Shown here: positions 1 to 9,655 of the stretch, piece after piece
Numbering within the stretch: position 1 is the first letter of the stretch
How the letters are laid out: every line of letters begins with the position of its first letter
NCBI GenBank assembly: GCA_965206355.1
Contig: OZ242212.1
Coordinates: 2,294,001 to 2,358,000, forward strand
Reading direction: 5' to 3'
DNA: 64,000 nt
Source: Spongiihabitans sp965206355
GTDB lineage: Bacteria; Pseudomonadota; Gammaproteobacteria; Arenicellales; Poriferihabitantaceae
The notes under the pieces: model-generated
Seen by the model: the letters and a program-made list of their open reading frames with translations, nothing else
The model's database searches: none
Told to the model about the DNA's origin: nothing
Made by a program: the position numbers and the translations under genes

Positions 1-115
1 AACAAGACCGCAGGATAAAATAACGCCTTTCCGAATGTCTCCATTGTCAAAATGACAATCATTAAGGAGAGTATTCCAAAAACAGTTTGTCGTTTTGTAG
101 CGGAAATTTCAATAT

Positions 116-420
116 GAGACCTTTGCACGGAAGATGATTTCGCTTTCAGGCAAGGCAAAAACACACGAATGAGGGAGTATGCTTATAAGAGACCTTTGCA
201 CGGAAGATGATTTCGCTTTCAGGCAAGGCAAAAACGCACGGAATGAGGGAGTTTATGCTTATAAATGACCGATTGAGTACGATTTTAACGCAGCATGCAG
301 GTGAAATGGCTTTCGTGCAAAGGTCTCTATAAATGACCGATTGAGTACGATTTTACCAACAGTAGGCGCTTTTAGGCGACGCAGTATGCAGGTGAAAAAT
401 GGCCTTCGTGCAAAGGTCTC
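116..420 (+). mobile_element. Long-form MITE, split by a second copy
   Basis: This is a non-coding miniature element with terminal inverted repeats GAGACCTTTGCACGGAAG (left) and its near-complement on the right (one mismatch). The left part is 116-188 and the right part 328-420; a second copy sits between them. The outer element is flanked by the 5-bp duplication AATAT on both sides. Without the insert it is about 161 bp, the long size class, which contains the extra segment around ccaacagtaggcgctttt. No ORF in it is credible. The remainder of 1-470 (1-115 and 421-470) shows no gene. Confidence 0.85.
189..327 (+). mobile_element. Short-form MITE nested inside another copy
   Basis: This is a complete 139-bp copy of the same element. 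It lies inside the copy at 116-420 and is flanked by TATAA on both sides, so the host element's own sequence was duplicated as the 5-bp target site. It lacks the ~23-bp segment of the long form. Confidence 0.88.
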
Positions 421-470
421 AATATACTTGAATTTACGTAAGTAAGTACAGTGCAACACTTTTTGTTGGC

Positions 471-1112
471 TTAAAACTCTTCAATAGTATGCTGGCAATG
501 CTCCCATAATGCCTGACCGAAACTGCGATAGACATACATGTTCGCGTGTTGACTGTCTTTGAGATGGAGCAGGATGTTGAAATGACCAAATTGCGTTGAG
601 AAACAGGCATGTGCTGGGCAATTATCCAAATCAATCGGACAGCCACTGGACAGAAAATCAAGCAGGCTTTCACCCTGCATCGCCAGAATGGTTCTGGAAT
701 GCGACAGATCGGTTACGGTGGCCGTGCTGTTCTGCAATGCCATATTAAGTTCATTAACGGTGTTGGTGCGGTTGCTGTCTTCACAAACCAGTAGCCACAT
801 ACCCGGACCATTCCACAATATCGTGGTGTCGCCCGCACAATAAGCACGACCAGAATCAAACTGCTCAGCAGGCAGTTCATCGGCACTCAATCCGAGTGAT
901 GATAATGCGATTTGCAGGGTTGATGGTGCGGTCGCGCCGTTAATTTGGGCGATGATTTGCGGACGATACTCGGTAATGCGCAACGTCTTGCTCGATATTG
1001 TAGAGGACTGAGCGGATAGTGGGTCGGCAACTTGCTGTAATGCAGACCTTCTTGAAATAGATGTTGAGTTATCAGCCACGGGCGCGGTCTCCTTTAGGGT
1101 CAATAAATACAT
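471..1112 (-). CDS. soxG: Sarcosine oxidase gamma subunit
   Basis: This is the last gene of a heterotetrameric sarcosine oxidase operon. The enzyme oxidises sarcosine to glycine and passes the methyl group to tetrahydrofolate. The protein (213 aa from the chosen ATG) has the SoxG-like C-terminal pattern with Trp- and Gly-rich segments (WNGPGMWLLV) and the DLSHSRT and SGCPIDLD segments typical of the GcvT-like fold. The start overlaps the end of soxA by about 40 nt, which implies translational coupling. A slightly longer ORF is possible, but its extra residues do not look like the family. MITE copies lie about 50 bp downstream of the stop. Confidence 0.85.
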   Translation of the reverse strand: MYLLTLKETAPVADNSTSISRRSALQQVADPLSAQSSTISSKTLRITEYRPQIIAQINGATAPSTLQIALSSLGLSADELPAEQFDSGRAYCAGDTTILWNGPGMWLLVCEDSNRTNTVNELNMALQNSTATVTDLSHSRTILAMQGESLLDFLSSGCPIDLDNCPAHACFSTQFGHFNILLHLKDSQHANMYVYRSFGQALWEHCQHTIEEF

Positions 1113-4100
1113 GATGGACGACTTTGACCGGCACACAGGTCGCGGTCAACGGTGATGCGGCGTAGATAGTTTTGCCTATCCATTGCTCGCCTTGTTGCAG
1201 TAGCCCCATGCCAATATGCTGTTGCAGGTTGGAGCTGTAATACTTTGATGAAACATGACCGATCATTTTCACCGGCGACCTATCCATATATTTCATATCT
1301 TCCTGCTTTTCAATGAGCTGGGAGCCACGTTTTATTTCCTCGCCATTTTCAGAAACAAGTCCGACCAGCGTCTTGCGCGACTCGGCGACCAGCCCCGGAC
1401 GCTCCAGCGCACGCTTGCCAATAAAATCCTCTTCGCTTTTTTGCATGCCCGCAAAGCCGAAATCCGCAGCCGTGGTACGACCATCCAATTCACCACCGAC
1501 AATATGCCCTTTTTCAATACGCAACATTGACAACGCTTCGGTGCCGTAGGTGGTGAGGTCAAACGCCTTACCCACTCGGATAAAGGCTTCCCACACCGAT
1601 AAAGCGTAGTCGGAAGCAACATGTATTTCGTAAGCACGTTCACCCGAAAAAGTAATTCTAAATAGGCGTACCGGATAACCGTCAATAGTCGCCTCGCGGT
1701 AACCCATAAACGGAATAGCCTCATCGCTGACATCAACATCATCCACCGCTTGCGCCAACACTTTCCGCGAATCCGGACCGGCAAGTGCCATACCACCCCA
1801 CTGGTCGGTGATTGAGGTAATATGCACATTGAGCTGTGGCCAGACCGTTTGCGCATAAAATTCCAGATGCGACATAACCGGACCGGCATTGGCGGTGGTT
1901 GTGGTCATATAGTATTCGTTTTCGCTAATTCGGGTGGTCGTGCCGTCATCAATAACATGACCATCTTCTCGTAGCATCAACCCATATCGGGCTTTACCCA
2001 CGGGTAGCTTCATCCATTTATTGATGTACACCCGATTGAGGAATTCGGCAGCATCTGTACCACGAATTTCTATAGTGCCCAATGTGGTAACATCAACAAT
2101 CCCAACCTTTTCTCGCACCTGTTTAGCCTCGCGATAAATCGCTTCCATCATGCTCTCGTCGGCACGCTGATAGTATTGAGCACGTTGCCACGCACCGACA
2201 TTGACCATAGTCGCACCATTTTGCAGATGCCATTCATGTATTGGGGTGCGCCGTAGCGGCATAAAACTTTTGCCGGTTTCGTTGCTGGCAATGGCACCCA
2301 TACTAATCGCCGAAAACGGCGGACGAAAAGTAGTGGTACCCACTTCAGGAATCGTTCGACCGCTTAATCCTGCCATCATTGCCAGACCATTTACGTTACT
2401 GGTACGCCCCTGATCGGTTCCCATACCGAGCGTGGTATAGCGTTTAAGATGTTCAACAGAGCGATACCCTTCACGATATGCCAGCGCAACATCACTACTG
2501 GCAACGTCATTTTGAAAGTCGATAAAACATTTGGATTTTTTACCTTTCGGCAACGGAATCACCCAACAGGGCTGTATCGGGTTTTCTGTGGCTTCCGCAT
2601 CTGCCTGATCACAGCTTGGCACTGCAACCGCTTCCGTATGTTCAGTACGGTCTTCCCCGCTGGCAACTTTGTCGACGCTCGCTTTCTCTGCTGCCAGCCG
2701 CCCAGCATCCGCACCTGCGCTTAAACACGATGGGGTAGTGAATTCACCATTGATTGCACCTGCCACCAGTTGCGGACGCACTGAGGTTTTGGGAATAAAA
2801 CAGCTCAGCTTGTCGTCATAAGCCAGTTTACCCTGCGACTGTGAGAACAGATGCACGGTTGGATTCCAACCACCAGAAACGGCTAACAAATCGCATTCAA
2901 TGGTGCGTGCATTGTTGCCAAGCTCACCATCGGTATATGCGTTAATATCGACAGCGGTCAGACCCTTGCTTCGACTTGCACTGCCATGGGCAGTAACGAC
3001 AACCGCCCCGCTGATAACCTCAACATTATGCTCGCTAGCAAGCGCTAATGCGGTTTTGCCGGGGCCGTTTGCGCGACTATCAACAACGGCAAGCACCTTG
3101 CCGGCTACGTCAATCAGGGCAGGAATGGTATCGTAAGCAGAATCGTTGTTGGTCATAATTACCGCTCTATCACCACAGCGAACACCATATTGACGGGCAT
3201 AGCTACGCACCGCAGAAGACAGCATCACGCCCGGCAGATCATTGTTTCCAAACACAATCGGGCGTTCAATAGCCCCCGTAGCCAGTACCACCTGAGCGGC
3301 ACGAATCCACCAGATTCGCTGGCGCGGTTGTCCCGGCGCAAGTGTGTGCAAATGATCGCCGACCCGTTCACAGGCTAACAGTAAATTATCATCGTAATAG
3401 CCAAACGCGGTGGTACGGGTGAGGATGCGCACATTCTGCATCTGCTCGAGTTGTACTTTTACCGATTCAACCCATACTCGGGCAGGTTCACCATTGAGTG
3501 TTTCTGCACTATCGCGCAACGCACCACCGAGTACCGCATTGTCGTCAATAAATAGGGTACGCACACCGCTTTTGCCGACACTGAGTGCTGCCATCAACCC
3601 AGCCGCACCACCACCGACAACCAGCACCTCACAATGAGCGAATCGTTTCGCATATCGATCCGGATCGGATTCGGTCGGTGCCACCCCCAGACCCGCAATT
3701 TTCCTGATGCGCTCTTCATATTTCATCCACCAGCTTGCTGGCCACATGAAGGTTTTATTATAAAACCCTGCCGGAAAAAGCGGGGACAGCAGATTATTCA
3801 GGGCATTAACATCAAAGTTCACAGTTGGCCAGCAGTTTTGGCTGGTTGCTTCCAGCCCCTCAAATAACTCTACCTGCGTACAGCGAATATTCGGTTCAGT
3901 TCGATTGCCGCTACGCAGTTGCACCATCGCATTAGGTTCTTCCACTCCCGCCGTCATTATGCCGCGAGGGCGATGGTATTTGAAACTGCGCCCAACTAAT
4001 TTAACACCGTTTGCCAGCAACGCCGAAGCCAGCGTATCACCCTGATAGCCGATATATGTTTTACCATTGAATTTGAAACTCAGTGGCTTGGTATAATTGA

Positions 4101-4140
4101 TAGCGTTACCAGATTGTGTGCGAAAGGGTTGCTTGCTCAT
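1072..4140 (-). CDS. soxA: Sarcosine oxidase alpha subunit
   Basis: This large subunit (1022 aa) matches the usual ~1000-aa length. The N-terminal ~100 residues form the ferredoxin-like [2Fe-2S]-type/Fer2_4 region. A dinucleotide-binding motif, VVGGGAAGL, follows near residue 175, and the NAD/FAD region continues to ~500. The last ~400 residues are an aminomethyltransferase (GcvT-like) domain that handles the tetrahydrofolate transfer. The start overlaps the soxD stop by 4 nt (ATGA), which fixes the start. The order soxB-D-A-G is the classical one. Confidence 0.95.
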   Translation of the reverse strand: MSKQPFRTQSGNAINYTKPLSFKFNGKTYIGYQGDTLASALLANGVKLVGRSFKYHRPRGIMTAGVEEPNAMVQLRSGNRTEPNIRCTQVELFEGLEATSQNCWPTVNFDVNALNNLLSPLFPAGFYNKTFMWPASWWMKYEERIRKIAGLGVAPTESDPDRYAKRFAHCEVLVVGGGAAGLMAALSVGKSGVRTLFIDDNAVLGGALRDSAETLNGEPARVWVESVKVQLEQMQNVRILTRTTAFGYYDDNLLLACERVGDHLHTLAPGQPRQRIWWIRAAQVVLATGAIERPIVFGNNDLPGVMLSSAVRSYARQYGVRCGDRAVIMTNNDSAYDTIPALIDVAGKVLAVVDSRANGPGKTALALASEHNVEVISGAVVVTAHGSASRSKGLTAVDINAYTDGELGNNARTIECDLLAVSGGWNPTVHLFSQSQGKLAYDDKLSCFIPKTSVRPQLVAGAINGEFTTPSCLSAGADAGRLAAEKASVDKVASGEDRTEHTEAVAVPSCDQADAEATENPIQPCWVIPLPKGKKSKCFIDFQNDVASSDVALAYREGYRSVEHLKRYTTLGMGTDQGRTSNVNGLAMMAGLSGRTIPEVGTTTFRPPFSAISMGAIASNETGKSFMPLRRTPIHEWHLQNGATMVNVGAWQRAQYYQRADESMMEAIYREAKQVREKVGIVDVTTLGTIEIRGTDAAEFLNRVYINKWMKLPVGKARYGLMLREDGHVIDDGTTTRISENEYYMTTTTANAGPVMSHLEFYAQTVWPQLNVHITSITDQWGGMALAGPDSRKVLAQAVDDVDVSDEAIPFMGYREATIDGYPVRLFRITFSGERAYEIHVASDYALSVWEAFIRVGKAFDLTTYGTEALSMLRIEKGHIVGGELDGRTTAADFGFAGMQKSEEDFIGKRALERPGLVAESRKTLVGLVSENGEEIKRGSQLIEKQEDMKYMDRSPVKMIGHVSSKYYSSNLQQHIGMGLLQQGEQWIGKTIYAASPLTATCVPVKVVHHVFIDPKGDRARG

Positions 4141-4412
4141 CTGGACACCTCAATTTCGCCTGTTGCCGTAGCAGAACCCAGCATTTCATGGGTCTGCACA
4201 TTACGCTTGACCTTAATCCACTGTCGGCAACCTGCACTGTGTTGCCACCACTCAATATGCGGGCCACAGGGATTATCCCGAAGATAAATATGATCCAGCC
4301 ATTGTTGCTGGCTTGCCGTAGCCGCATCAGGGCGCTGTACGGTGGCATCACCACGATAGGTAAACTCGGTTTGGGCGCGCGCACCGCAGTGTGGGCATTC
4401 AATTAATAGCAT
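4137..4412 (-). CDS. soxD: Sarcosine oxidase delta subunit
   Basis: This small zinc-binding subunit (91 aa) has the expected start MLLIECPHCGAR with a CxxC pair near the N-terminus. The WWQHSAGCRQW segment supplies the conserved His and Cys. It lies between soxB and soxA with a 4-nt overlap into soxA. The length and motifs are normal for SoxD. Confidence 0.93.
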   Translation of the reverse strand: MLLIECPHCGARAQTEFTYRGDATVQRPDAATASQQQWLDHIYLRDNPCGPHIEWWQHSAGCRQWIKVKRNVQTHEMLGSATATGEIEVSR

Positions 4413-4462
4413 CTTTAATCTCCAATCTGTTATTTCTACTTAGCTGTTGTGGGTAGTGAACC

Positions 4463-5716
4463 CTAGTGGCTCATTGGTGATGCGCCAACTCCTTTCTCAT
4501 CAATCAACCAACCTTGGTGGAATCGATCCAGAGTAAACGCAGCGTTATATTCGTGGGGTGCATCGTTAGCGATGGTATGTGCAAAACAAAAACCAGAGGC
4601 AGGTGTTGCCTTGAATCCGCCATAACACCATCCGCCATTCAGATACAAACCAGCTATATCTGTTTTGCAAATAATCGGGCTACCGTCCATTGACATATCC
4701 ATAATGCCACCCCAAGTACGCATCAAACGCAGTCGGCTTACTGCTGGAAACAAAGTAACCACCGCCTGAATAATATGCTCAAGTACCGGAAAGTTACCGC
4801 GTTGTGCGTAGGAGTTATACATATCCAAATCGCCACCAAATACCAACTCACCTTTATCGGATTGGCTGATATACATATGTGCCGCACCCGAAGTTACCAC
4901 CGTATCAAGCATCGGTTTTACCGGCTCGGTCACCATCGCTTGCAACACATGCGATTCCATCGGCATACGCATATCCAGCATATCCATAACCCGCGTGGTA
5001 TTACCAGCAACGGCAACCCCCACCTTGTTCGCAGAAATGGCGCCGCGCGTGGTTTCAACGCCAACGATTTCACCGCCCTCTCTTTTGAAACCGATTACTT
5101 CACAGTTCTCAATAATATCGACACCTCGCGTATCGGCAGCGCGTGCATAACCCCAAGCGACCGAATCATGGCGGGCAGTGCCCGCCCTGGGCTGTAGCAA
5201 TCCGCCCATAATCGGGTAGCGGGTTTGGATTGATGTATCCAGCAGTGGCACCATTTGCTTAATTTGCTGGAGGTTCAGCACTTTGGCATCAATGCCATTC
5301 AAGCGCATCGCATTACCGCGGCGGTGTATGGCATCCATCTGCGCATCGTTATGTGCCAGATTCAACACCCCACGTTGACTGAACATCAGGTTGAAATTCA
5401 ACTCCTGAGATAATCCTTCCCACAGTTTCATACCATGCTCATAGAAATGGGCATTGGCTTCAAGCATATAATTGGAGCGAATAATGGTGGTATTGCGTCC
5501 GGTGTTACCGCCACCAATCCAGCCCTTTTCAATGACGGCGACATTGCTGATATTGTGATTTTTCGCCAGATAATAGGCCGTCGCCAAGCCATGACCGCCA
5601 CCGCCGATGATAATGACATCATAACTCGGTTTCGGCTCAGGGCTTTTCCATGCTTGCTGCCAGTTTTTGTGGTTAGTCAGCGCATTGCGTGCAAGACTGA
5701 AAATAGAATAACGCAT
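4463..5716 (-). CDS. soxB: Sarcosine oxidase beta subunit
   Basis: This is the FAD-dependent subunit (417 aa) that carries out sarcosine demethylation. The FAD-binding motif DVIIIGGGGHGLATAYYLA is near residue 33, followed by the GWIGGGNTGRNTT segment that is characteristic of the heterotetrameric SoxB family. The C-terminus contains the GGWCYGGFKATPASG flavin-contact region. I chose the internal ATG at 5716 (MRYSIFSLARNAL) because family members begin this way; the ORF extends 15 codons further upstream. It is the first gene of the operon and is transcribed away from the LysR gene. Confidence 0.94.
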   Translation of the reverse strand: MRYSIFSLARNALTNHKNWQQAWKSPEPKPSYDVIIIGGGGHGLATAYYLAKNHNISNVAVIEKGWIGGGNTGRNTTIIRSNYMLEANAHFYEHGMKLWEGLSQELNFNLMFSQRGVLNLAHNDAQMDAIHRRGNAMRLNGIDAKVLNLQQIKQMVPLLDTSIQTRYPIMGGLLQPRAGTARHDSVAWGYARAADTRGVDIIENCEVIGFKREGGEIVGVETTRGAISANKVGVAVAGNTTRVMDMLDMRMPMESHVLQAMVTEPVKPMLDTVVTSGAAHMYISQSDKGELVFGGDLDMYNSYAQRGNFPVLEHIIQAVVTLFPAVSRLRLMRTWGGIMDMSMDGSPIICKTDIAGLYLNGGWCYGGFKATPASGFCFAHTIANDAPHEYNAAFTLDRFHQGWLIDEKGVGASPMSH

Positions 5717-5868
5717 TAGATTCACTACTCGTTTAGGATTGCCATTTAAGTTTGAGCGCACAACATACGCATATTTTGACAGAAACCAACTATAATATAA
5801 AAAAATTGGTGAATTAATATAGAAAAATTTTATATAATCAAGGCAATGCCTTGCACGATAACGAAAGT
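5717..5868. promoter_or_regulatory. Divergent promoter region, soxB and LysR gene
   Basis: This intergenic region separates soxB (minus) from the LysR gene (plus). It is strongly AT-rich around 5790-5845, and the stretch atagaaaaattttatat is partly palindromic, as expected of a LysR-type operator (T-N11-A). The exact operator and -10/-35 boxes are not certain. Confidence 0.35.
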
Positions 5869-6828
5869 ATGAAGCCCGATAATCTTGACCTCAAAGCACT
5901 ACACATCTTTCAGGCACTGATTGAGCAGGAGAGCATGGTGGATGCGGCACGTCATCTGCAAATGACACAGCCGGCAGTGTCTTATGCCATACAAAAACTG
6001 GAGCAACAACTGCAGAGTAGTCTGTTTGATCGGCAGATGCGACCGATGCGACCGACTGCCGCAGGCACCTTGTTATATCAGCATGCCCAAAAACTCATCC
6101 GCGATGCCGAACAGATTACATTTCTGGTTAAGTCTCTGGATTCGCCTACCGTTCCGCAACTTAGACTGGGTTTGATCGACTCTTACTCCATCGCTATTGG
6201 TCCAAAATTGATTAGCTCACTGAAAAAACAGGTAACACAACTGTCCTTATGGTCGGGCATTTCTCCCGGCTTGGAAACCGATCTGTTACATCGGGATCTG
6301 GATTTCATCGTCTGCCCCAATCCGCTCAATGAACTCCCCGCGCTGGAAAGCACGGTTATCTATCGGGAACCCTATGTCTTTGTAACGGCGCGCAAGCACA
6401 CCACCAAAGATGCCAAAACCTTGTTTCAGGAATTGATACAAAAACAACCCTTGCTTCGCTACAGTTTGCGCTCGCGTATTGGCACGCAAATTGACACCCA
6501 TCTGCGTTGGTTACGCTTAAATGTGCGGGAAGGCATGGAGTTCGATGGCAGTGAAGCGGTCATGTCTATGGTCGCAGAAGGGCTGGGCTGGGCAATCACC
6601 ACACCACTTTGCTTGCTCCATGCCCGCAGTTTTCAGGATGAATTACTTTCTTATCCGCTACCCGAGCCACGTTTAAGTCGGAGTTTATATCTAATCAATC
6701 ACCGCGACGCCTTCCCAACCTTTCGCACTTCTTTTATTGAGCAATCGGCGAAAATTATGCGGCAACAGTTTAACCAACATTTTGCCTTTCAAAACAAATG
6801 GATGATCGATCTTACCGAAGTGTTTTAG
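5869..6828 (+). CDS. LysR-family transcriptional regulator
   Basis: This 319-aa regulator has the LysR winged helix-turn-helix at residues ~5-65 (MVDAARHLQMTQPAVSYAIQ) followed by a substrate-binding-like effector domain. It is divergent from soxB, so the sarcosine oxidase operon is the probable target (inference). The ATG at 5869 is preceded by a GAAAG-like ribosome site and places the HTH at the usual distance. An earlier TTG at 5851 is possible but unlikely. Confidence 0.88.
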   Translation: MKPDNLDLKALHIFQALIEQESMVDAARHLQMTQPAVSYAIQKLEQQLQSSLFDRQMRPMRPTAAGTLLYQHAQKLIRDAEQITFLVKSLDSPTVPQLRLGLIDSYSIAIGPKLISSLKKQVTQLSLWSGISPGLETDLLHRDLDFIVCPNPLNELPALESTVIYREPYVFVTARKHTTKDAKTLFQELIQKQPLLRYSLRSRIGTQIDTHLRWLRLNVREGMEFDGSEAVMSMVAEGLGWAITTPLCLLHARSFQDELLSYPLPEPRLSRSLYLINHRDAFPTFRTSFIEQSAKIMRQQFNQHFAFQNKWMIDLTEVF

Positions 6829-6893
6829 ATGCCAGCTACTCGACGTGCTTGCACCTAATTATGTGAATTCAAGTTGTTTTATCGGCCTATTGT

Positions 6894-8852
6894 TCAGCCC
6901 ACTAAAGGGATTTCTCCAAAGCGTCTGCTAAATTGCTTTTTCGGTTGCACTGAGACGGAGGGTGTTGTTGCGATAGTTTGTGGCTTAGCCGGTTTCGGAA
7001 TTTCACTATCGGCTATTGATTTATTATCAGCTGGCTTCGGGCTTCCAATATTGGGTGCTGATTGATTATCGGTCGGCTTCGGAATTCCAATATCGGCTAC
7101 TAATTGATTATCCGCTATCGGTATGGCTGGCGCGACGTGGCTTTGCCGTGTCAGTCGCACATCACGGTTACTAGCATCTGCCTGAATGGCGGTTGGTTGA
7201 ATTATCGCCGCTTGAATGAGCGCATCGGTGTCAGGGGTTTTGAACGTACTTGATGAATCTGCTGATGTGCCGACAGGGGTTTTTAACGTGATCGGGGAGT
7301 CTGCCAATGTGCCGACAGGGGTTTTTAACGTGATCGGGGAGTCTGCCAATGTGCCGACAGGGGTTTTTAACGTACTCGATGAATCTGCTGATGTGCCGAC
7401 AGGGGTTTTTAACGTACTCGATGAATCTGCTGATGTGCCGACAGGGGTTTTTAACGTGATCGGGGAGTCTGCCAATGTGCCGACAGGGGTTTTTAACGTA
7501 CTCGATGAATCTGCTGATGTGCCGACAGGGGTTGTTTTCTCATTCAATGAGGTGTTGCGGTGATTGGGTTGTTGATGCTTGGGTGCATTACCGGGTTTAG
7601 TCAGGGGCGGGTTGGTGAGTTTGTCCTTAGCGAAACTTTTGCCGCGGTATAATCTGGCGGCTTTTTCTACTTTTTCTATCGGTGTCAGCAACACCGCATC
7701 GATGGTTTGCTTGGGAATGGCGTGACCAATAAAAGATTCAATTTCCATGATTGAATAAGCGTATTTCTCGCAGACAAAACTGATGGCTTCACCACTGTGT
7801 CCCGCTCGTGCAGTACGACCAATACGATGCACATAATCGTCCGCATCCTGAGGCAGGTCGTAATTAAACACATGGCTTACCTCAGGGATGTGTAAGCCAC
7901 GCGCGGCCACATCGGTTGCAACCAACACCTTATATTTGCCGCTTTTGAATCGTTCGAGAATATGTTCGCGTTTGGATTGTGGCACATCTCCTGATAATGC
8001 CGCATTACTGACTGCATTTGCCGATAATGTTCGGGACACCTCATCTGCGGCATAGCGGGTGTTGACGAATACCAGAACGCGTTCAGGATTATCACGGCGT
8101 AGCAAATTGATTAACAATGTCGATTTTTCTTCGTCTGCCGGATAGTAGGCATATTCACCAATCTTGTCGGCAATTCGTATATCGGCATCAATCTTGATTT
8201 CTTCAGGATTATTCATGTGTTCGTAAGCTAATTCCATCACCCGAAAGGACAGGGTTGCCGAGAACAACATATTCAGGCGCTCTTCTGGTTTCGGCATACG
8301 CCGTAGCAAATACCGAATATCCTTAATAAAGCCGAGATCAAACATTCTGTCCGCCTCATCCAGAACCACAACCTGAACCAATTTCAGATCAAACAAATTT
8401 TGCTTATAAAAATCGATCAAGCGTCCGGGCGTGCCTATCAATATATCGACCCCTTTTGCCAGCATCTGTTTTTGCTCCTCATAGCCCGTGCCTCCATAAA
8501 CCAGACCTAATTGCAGTTCTGTTCGTTGTGCAAGCACTTTGGCATCGTTGTAAATCTGGATAGCGAGTTCCCGAGTCGGTGCCAGAATCAATGCCCGCGC
8601 ATTGGTGAGCTGCCTTGTTGCGGGTGCAGGGTGGTTGATCAGTTGTTGACAACAGGCAAGCAGAAAAGCAACGGTTTTCCCTGTTCCGGTTTGTGCCTGA
8701 CCGGCAACATCTTTGCCGATTAAGGCGATGGGCAGGCTCTGCTCTTGAATGGGCGTGCAATACTCAAATCCAGCTTTGGTAAGCCCCTGTTTCAGGGTGT
8801 CAATCAAATCCAAATCGGCGAATCTTTGCTCTGTCAGGTGTTTCTTTGTCAT
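6894..8852 (-). CDS. rhlB: DEAD-box RNA helicase, RhlB-like, with repeat-rich tail
   Basis: This is an ATP-dependent RNA helicase. The start MTKKHLTEQRFADLDL resembles RhlB. The Q-motif region (CTPIQEQSLP), Walker A AQTGTGKT (~residue 52), PTRELA, VLDEADRMFD, SAT and HRIGRTARAG motifs are all present, so the core (~1-390) is intact. RhlB is a partner of RNase E in the degradosome in E. coli. The C-terminal ~260 residues are low-complexity and contain two arrays of 14-residue repeats. Adjacency to trxA-rho on the opposite strand matches the enterobacterial order. Confidence 0.92.
   Translation of the reverse strand: MTKKHLTEQRFADLDLIDTLKQGLTKAGFEYCTPIQEQSLPIALIGKDVAGQAQTGTGKTVAFLLACCQQLINHPAPATRQLTNARALILAPTRELAIQIYNDAKVLAQRTELQLGLVYGGTGYEEQKQMLAKGVDILIGTPGRLIDFYKQNLFDLKLVQVVVLDEADRMFDLGFIKDIRYLLRRMPKPEERLNMLFSATLSFRVMELAYEHMNNPEEIKIDADIRIADKIGEYAYYPADEEKSTLLINLLRRDNPERVLVFVNTRYAADEVSRTLSANAVSNAALSGDVPQSKREHILERFKSGKYKVLVATDVAARGLHIPEVSHVFNYDLPQDADDYVHRIGRTARAGHSGEAISFVCEKYAYSIMEIESFIGHAIPKQTIDAVLLTPIEKVEKAARLYRGKSFAKDKLTNPPLTKPGNAPKHQQPNHRNTSLNEKTTPVGTSADSSSTLKTPVGTLADSPITLKTPVGTSADSSSTLKTPVGTSADSSSTLKTPVGTLADSPITLKTPVGTLADSPITLKTPVGTSADSSSTFKTPDTDALIQAAIIQPTAIQADASNRDVRLTRQSHVAPAIPIADNQLVADIGIPKPTDNQSAPNIGSPKPADNKSIADSEIPKPAKPQTIATTPSVSVQPKKQFSRRFGEIPLVG
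6987..7112 (-). repeat. Three degenerate 42-bp repeats in the rhlB tail
   Basis: Three consecutive 14-residue units of the type DNQxxxxIGxPKPx are encoded here. They are more diverged than the repeat array further upstream in the gene, but have the same 42-bp period. Confidence 0.75.
7239..7532 (-). repeat. Seven 42-bp tandem repeats in the rhlB tail
   Basis: Seven units of 42 bp encode TPVGTSADSSSTLK (type A) or TPVGTLADSPITLK (type B) in the order A-B-A-A-B-B-A in the direction of translation. Within a type the units are almost identical at DNA level, which indicates recent expansion or gene conversion. The period is a multiple of three, so copy-number change would keep the frame. Confidence 0.93.
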
Positions 8853-8968
8853 TACTTTATTAAAAAATTTTCAGATAAATTACTTATTTTTGCTAAAACG
8901 CTTGATTAGCAACCGCATTGACCGCATATTCGCGCTATTCAAAAATCAAGATAATTTTAAGACTGCTT

Positions 8969-9295
8969 ATGTCAAACAATATTGTGCATGTGAGCGATGA
9001 ATCGTTCGAACAAGAAGTACTCAAAGCCGATACTCCAGTGCTCATTGATTATTGGGCAGAATGGTGCGGGCCCTGTAAAATGATAGCGCCGATTCTCGAA
9101 GAACTTGCCAATGAATATCGCCATAAAATTAAAATTGCCAAGCTCAATATTGACGATAATCCGGAAACGCCACCCAAATACAACATTCGTGGCATCCCCA
9201 CTTTAATGTTATTCAAAAACGGCAAGGTTGAAGCAACCAAAGTGGGTGCCGTTTCAAAATCCCAATTAGCCAGTTTTATTGATAGCAACATTTAA
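8969..9295 (+). CDS. trxA: Thioredoxin
   Basis: This is a 108-aa thioredoxin with the active site WCGPC at residues 32-36 and the cis-Pro segment RGIPTLMLFKNG. It reduces protein disulfides in the cytoplasm. I chose the ATG at 8969 (MSNNIVHVSDESF) because the longer ORF adds a non-homologous leader. A MITE begins three nt after the stop codon. Confidence 0.96.
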   Translation: MSNNIVHVSDESFEQEVLKADTPVLIDYWAEWCGPCKMIAPILEELANEYRHKIKIAKLNIDDNPETPPKYNIRGIPTLMLFKNGKVEATKVGAVSKSQLASFIDSNI

Positions 9296-9298
9296 TTA

Positions 9299-9460
9299 GA
9301 GAGCTTTGCACGGAAGATGATTTCGCTTTTAGGCAAGGCAAAAACGCACGGAATGAGGGAGTTTATGCTTATAAATGACCGAGTGAGTACGATTTTACCA
9401 ACAGTAGGCGCTTTTAGGCGACGCAGCATGCAGGTGAAATGGCTTTCGTGCAAAGGTCTC
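9299..9460 (+). mobile_element. Long-form MITE directly after trxA
   Basis: This 162-bp copy has both terminal inverted repeats; the left end carries one substitution (GAGAGCTTTGCA). It is flanked by AATTA on each side. It begins three nt after the trxA stop codon. Confidence 0.88.
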
Positions 9461-9465
9461 AATTA

Positions 9466-9617
9466 ACAGGACTATCGTACCGCCAATAGTCGCGTTACTG
9501 GCCACGGTACGGCAACCAACGCTAATCTTGAGTTTATTCAATCACAATATGGACATCTGCGCTGAAGCCCTGTATGATACTCGAATTACATCCGTAATGC
9601 AGTCGTTCAGAAGGTAA
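9466..9617. repeat. Direct repeat, copy A, trxA-rho interval
   Basis: This ~150-bp sequence is repeated at 9948-10097. Shared blocks include ccaatagtcgcgtta, caatcacaatatggacatct and gtaatgcagtcgttcaga. Neither copy carries a credible ORF. The copies differ by many substitutions, so the duplication is not recent. Confidence 0.8.
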
Positions 9618-9655
9618 AAATCCAAAATACAACGAAAATAATGATGGCTAAAAAC

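Noticed and set aside
7239..7532. CRISPR-like regular repeats
   Set aside because: Units are contiguous with no unique spacers, the period is exactly 42 bp, and they lie in a coding frame.
7216..7563. A plus-strand frame of repeated VPTGVFNV units
   Set aside because: It is the antisense reading of the 42-bp repeats in rhlB; the period keeps all frames open. The helicase frame is the real one.
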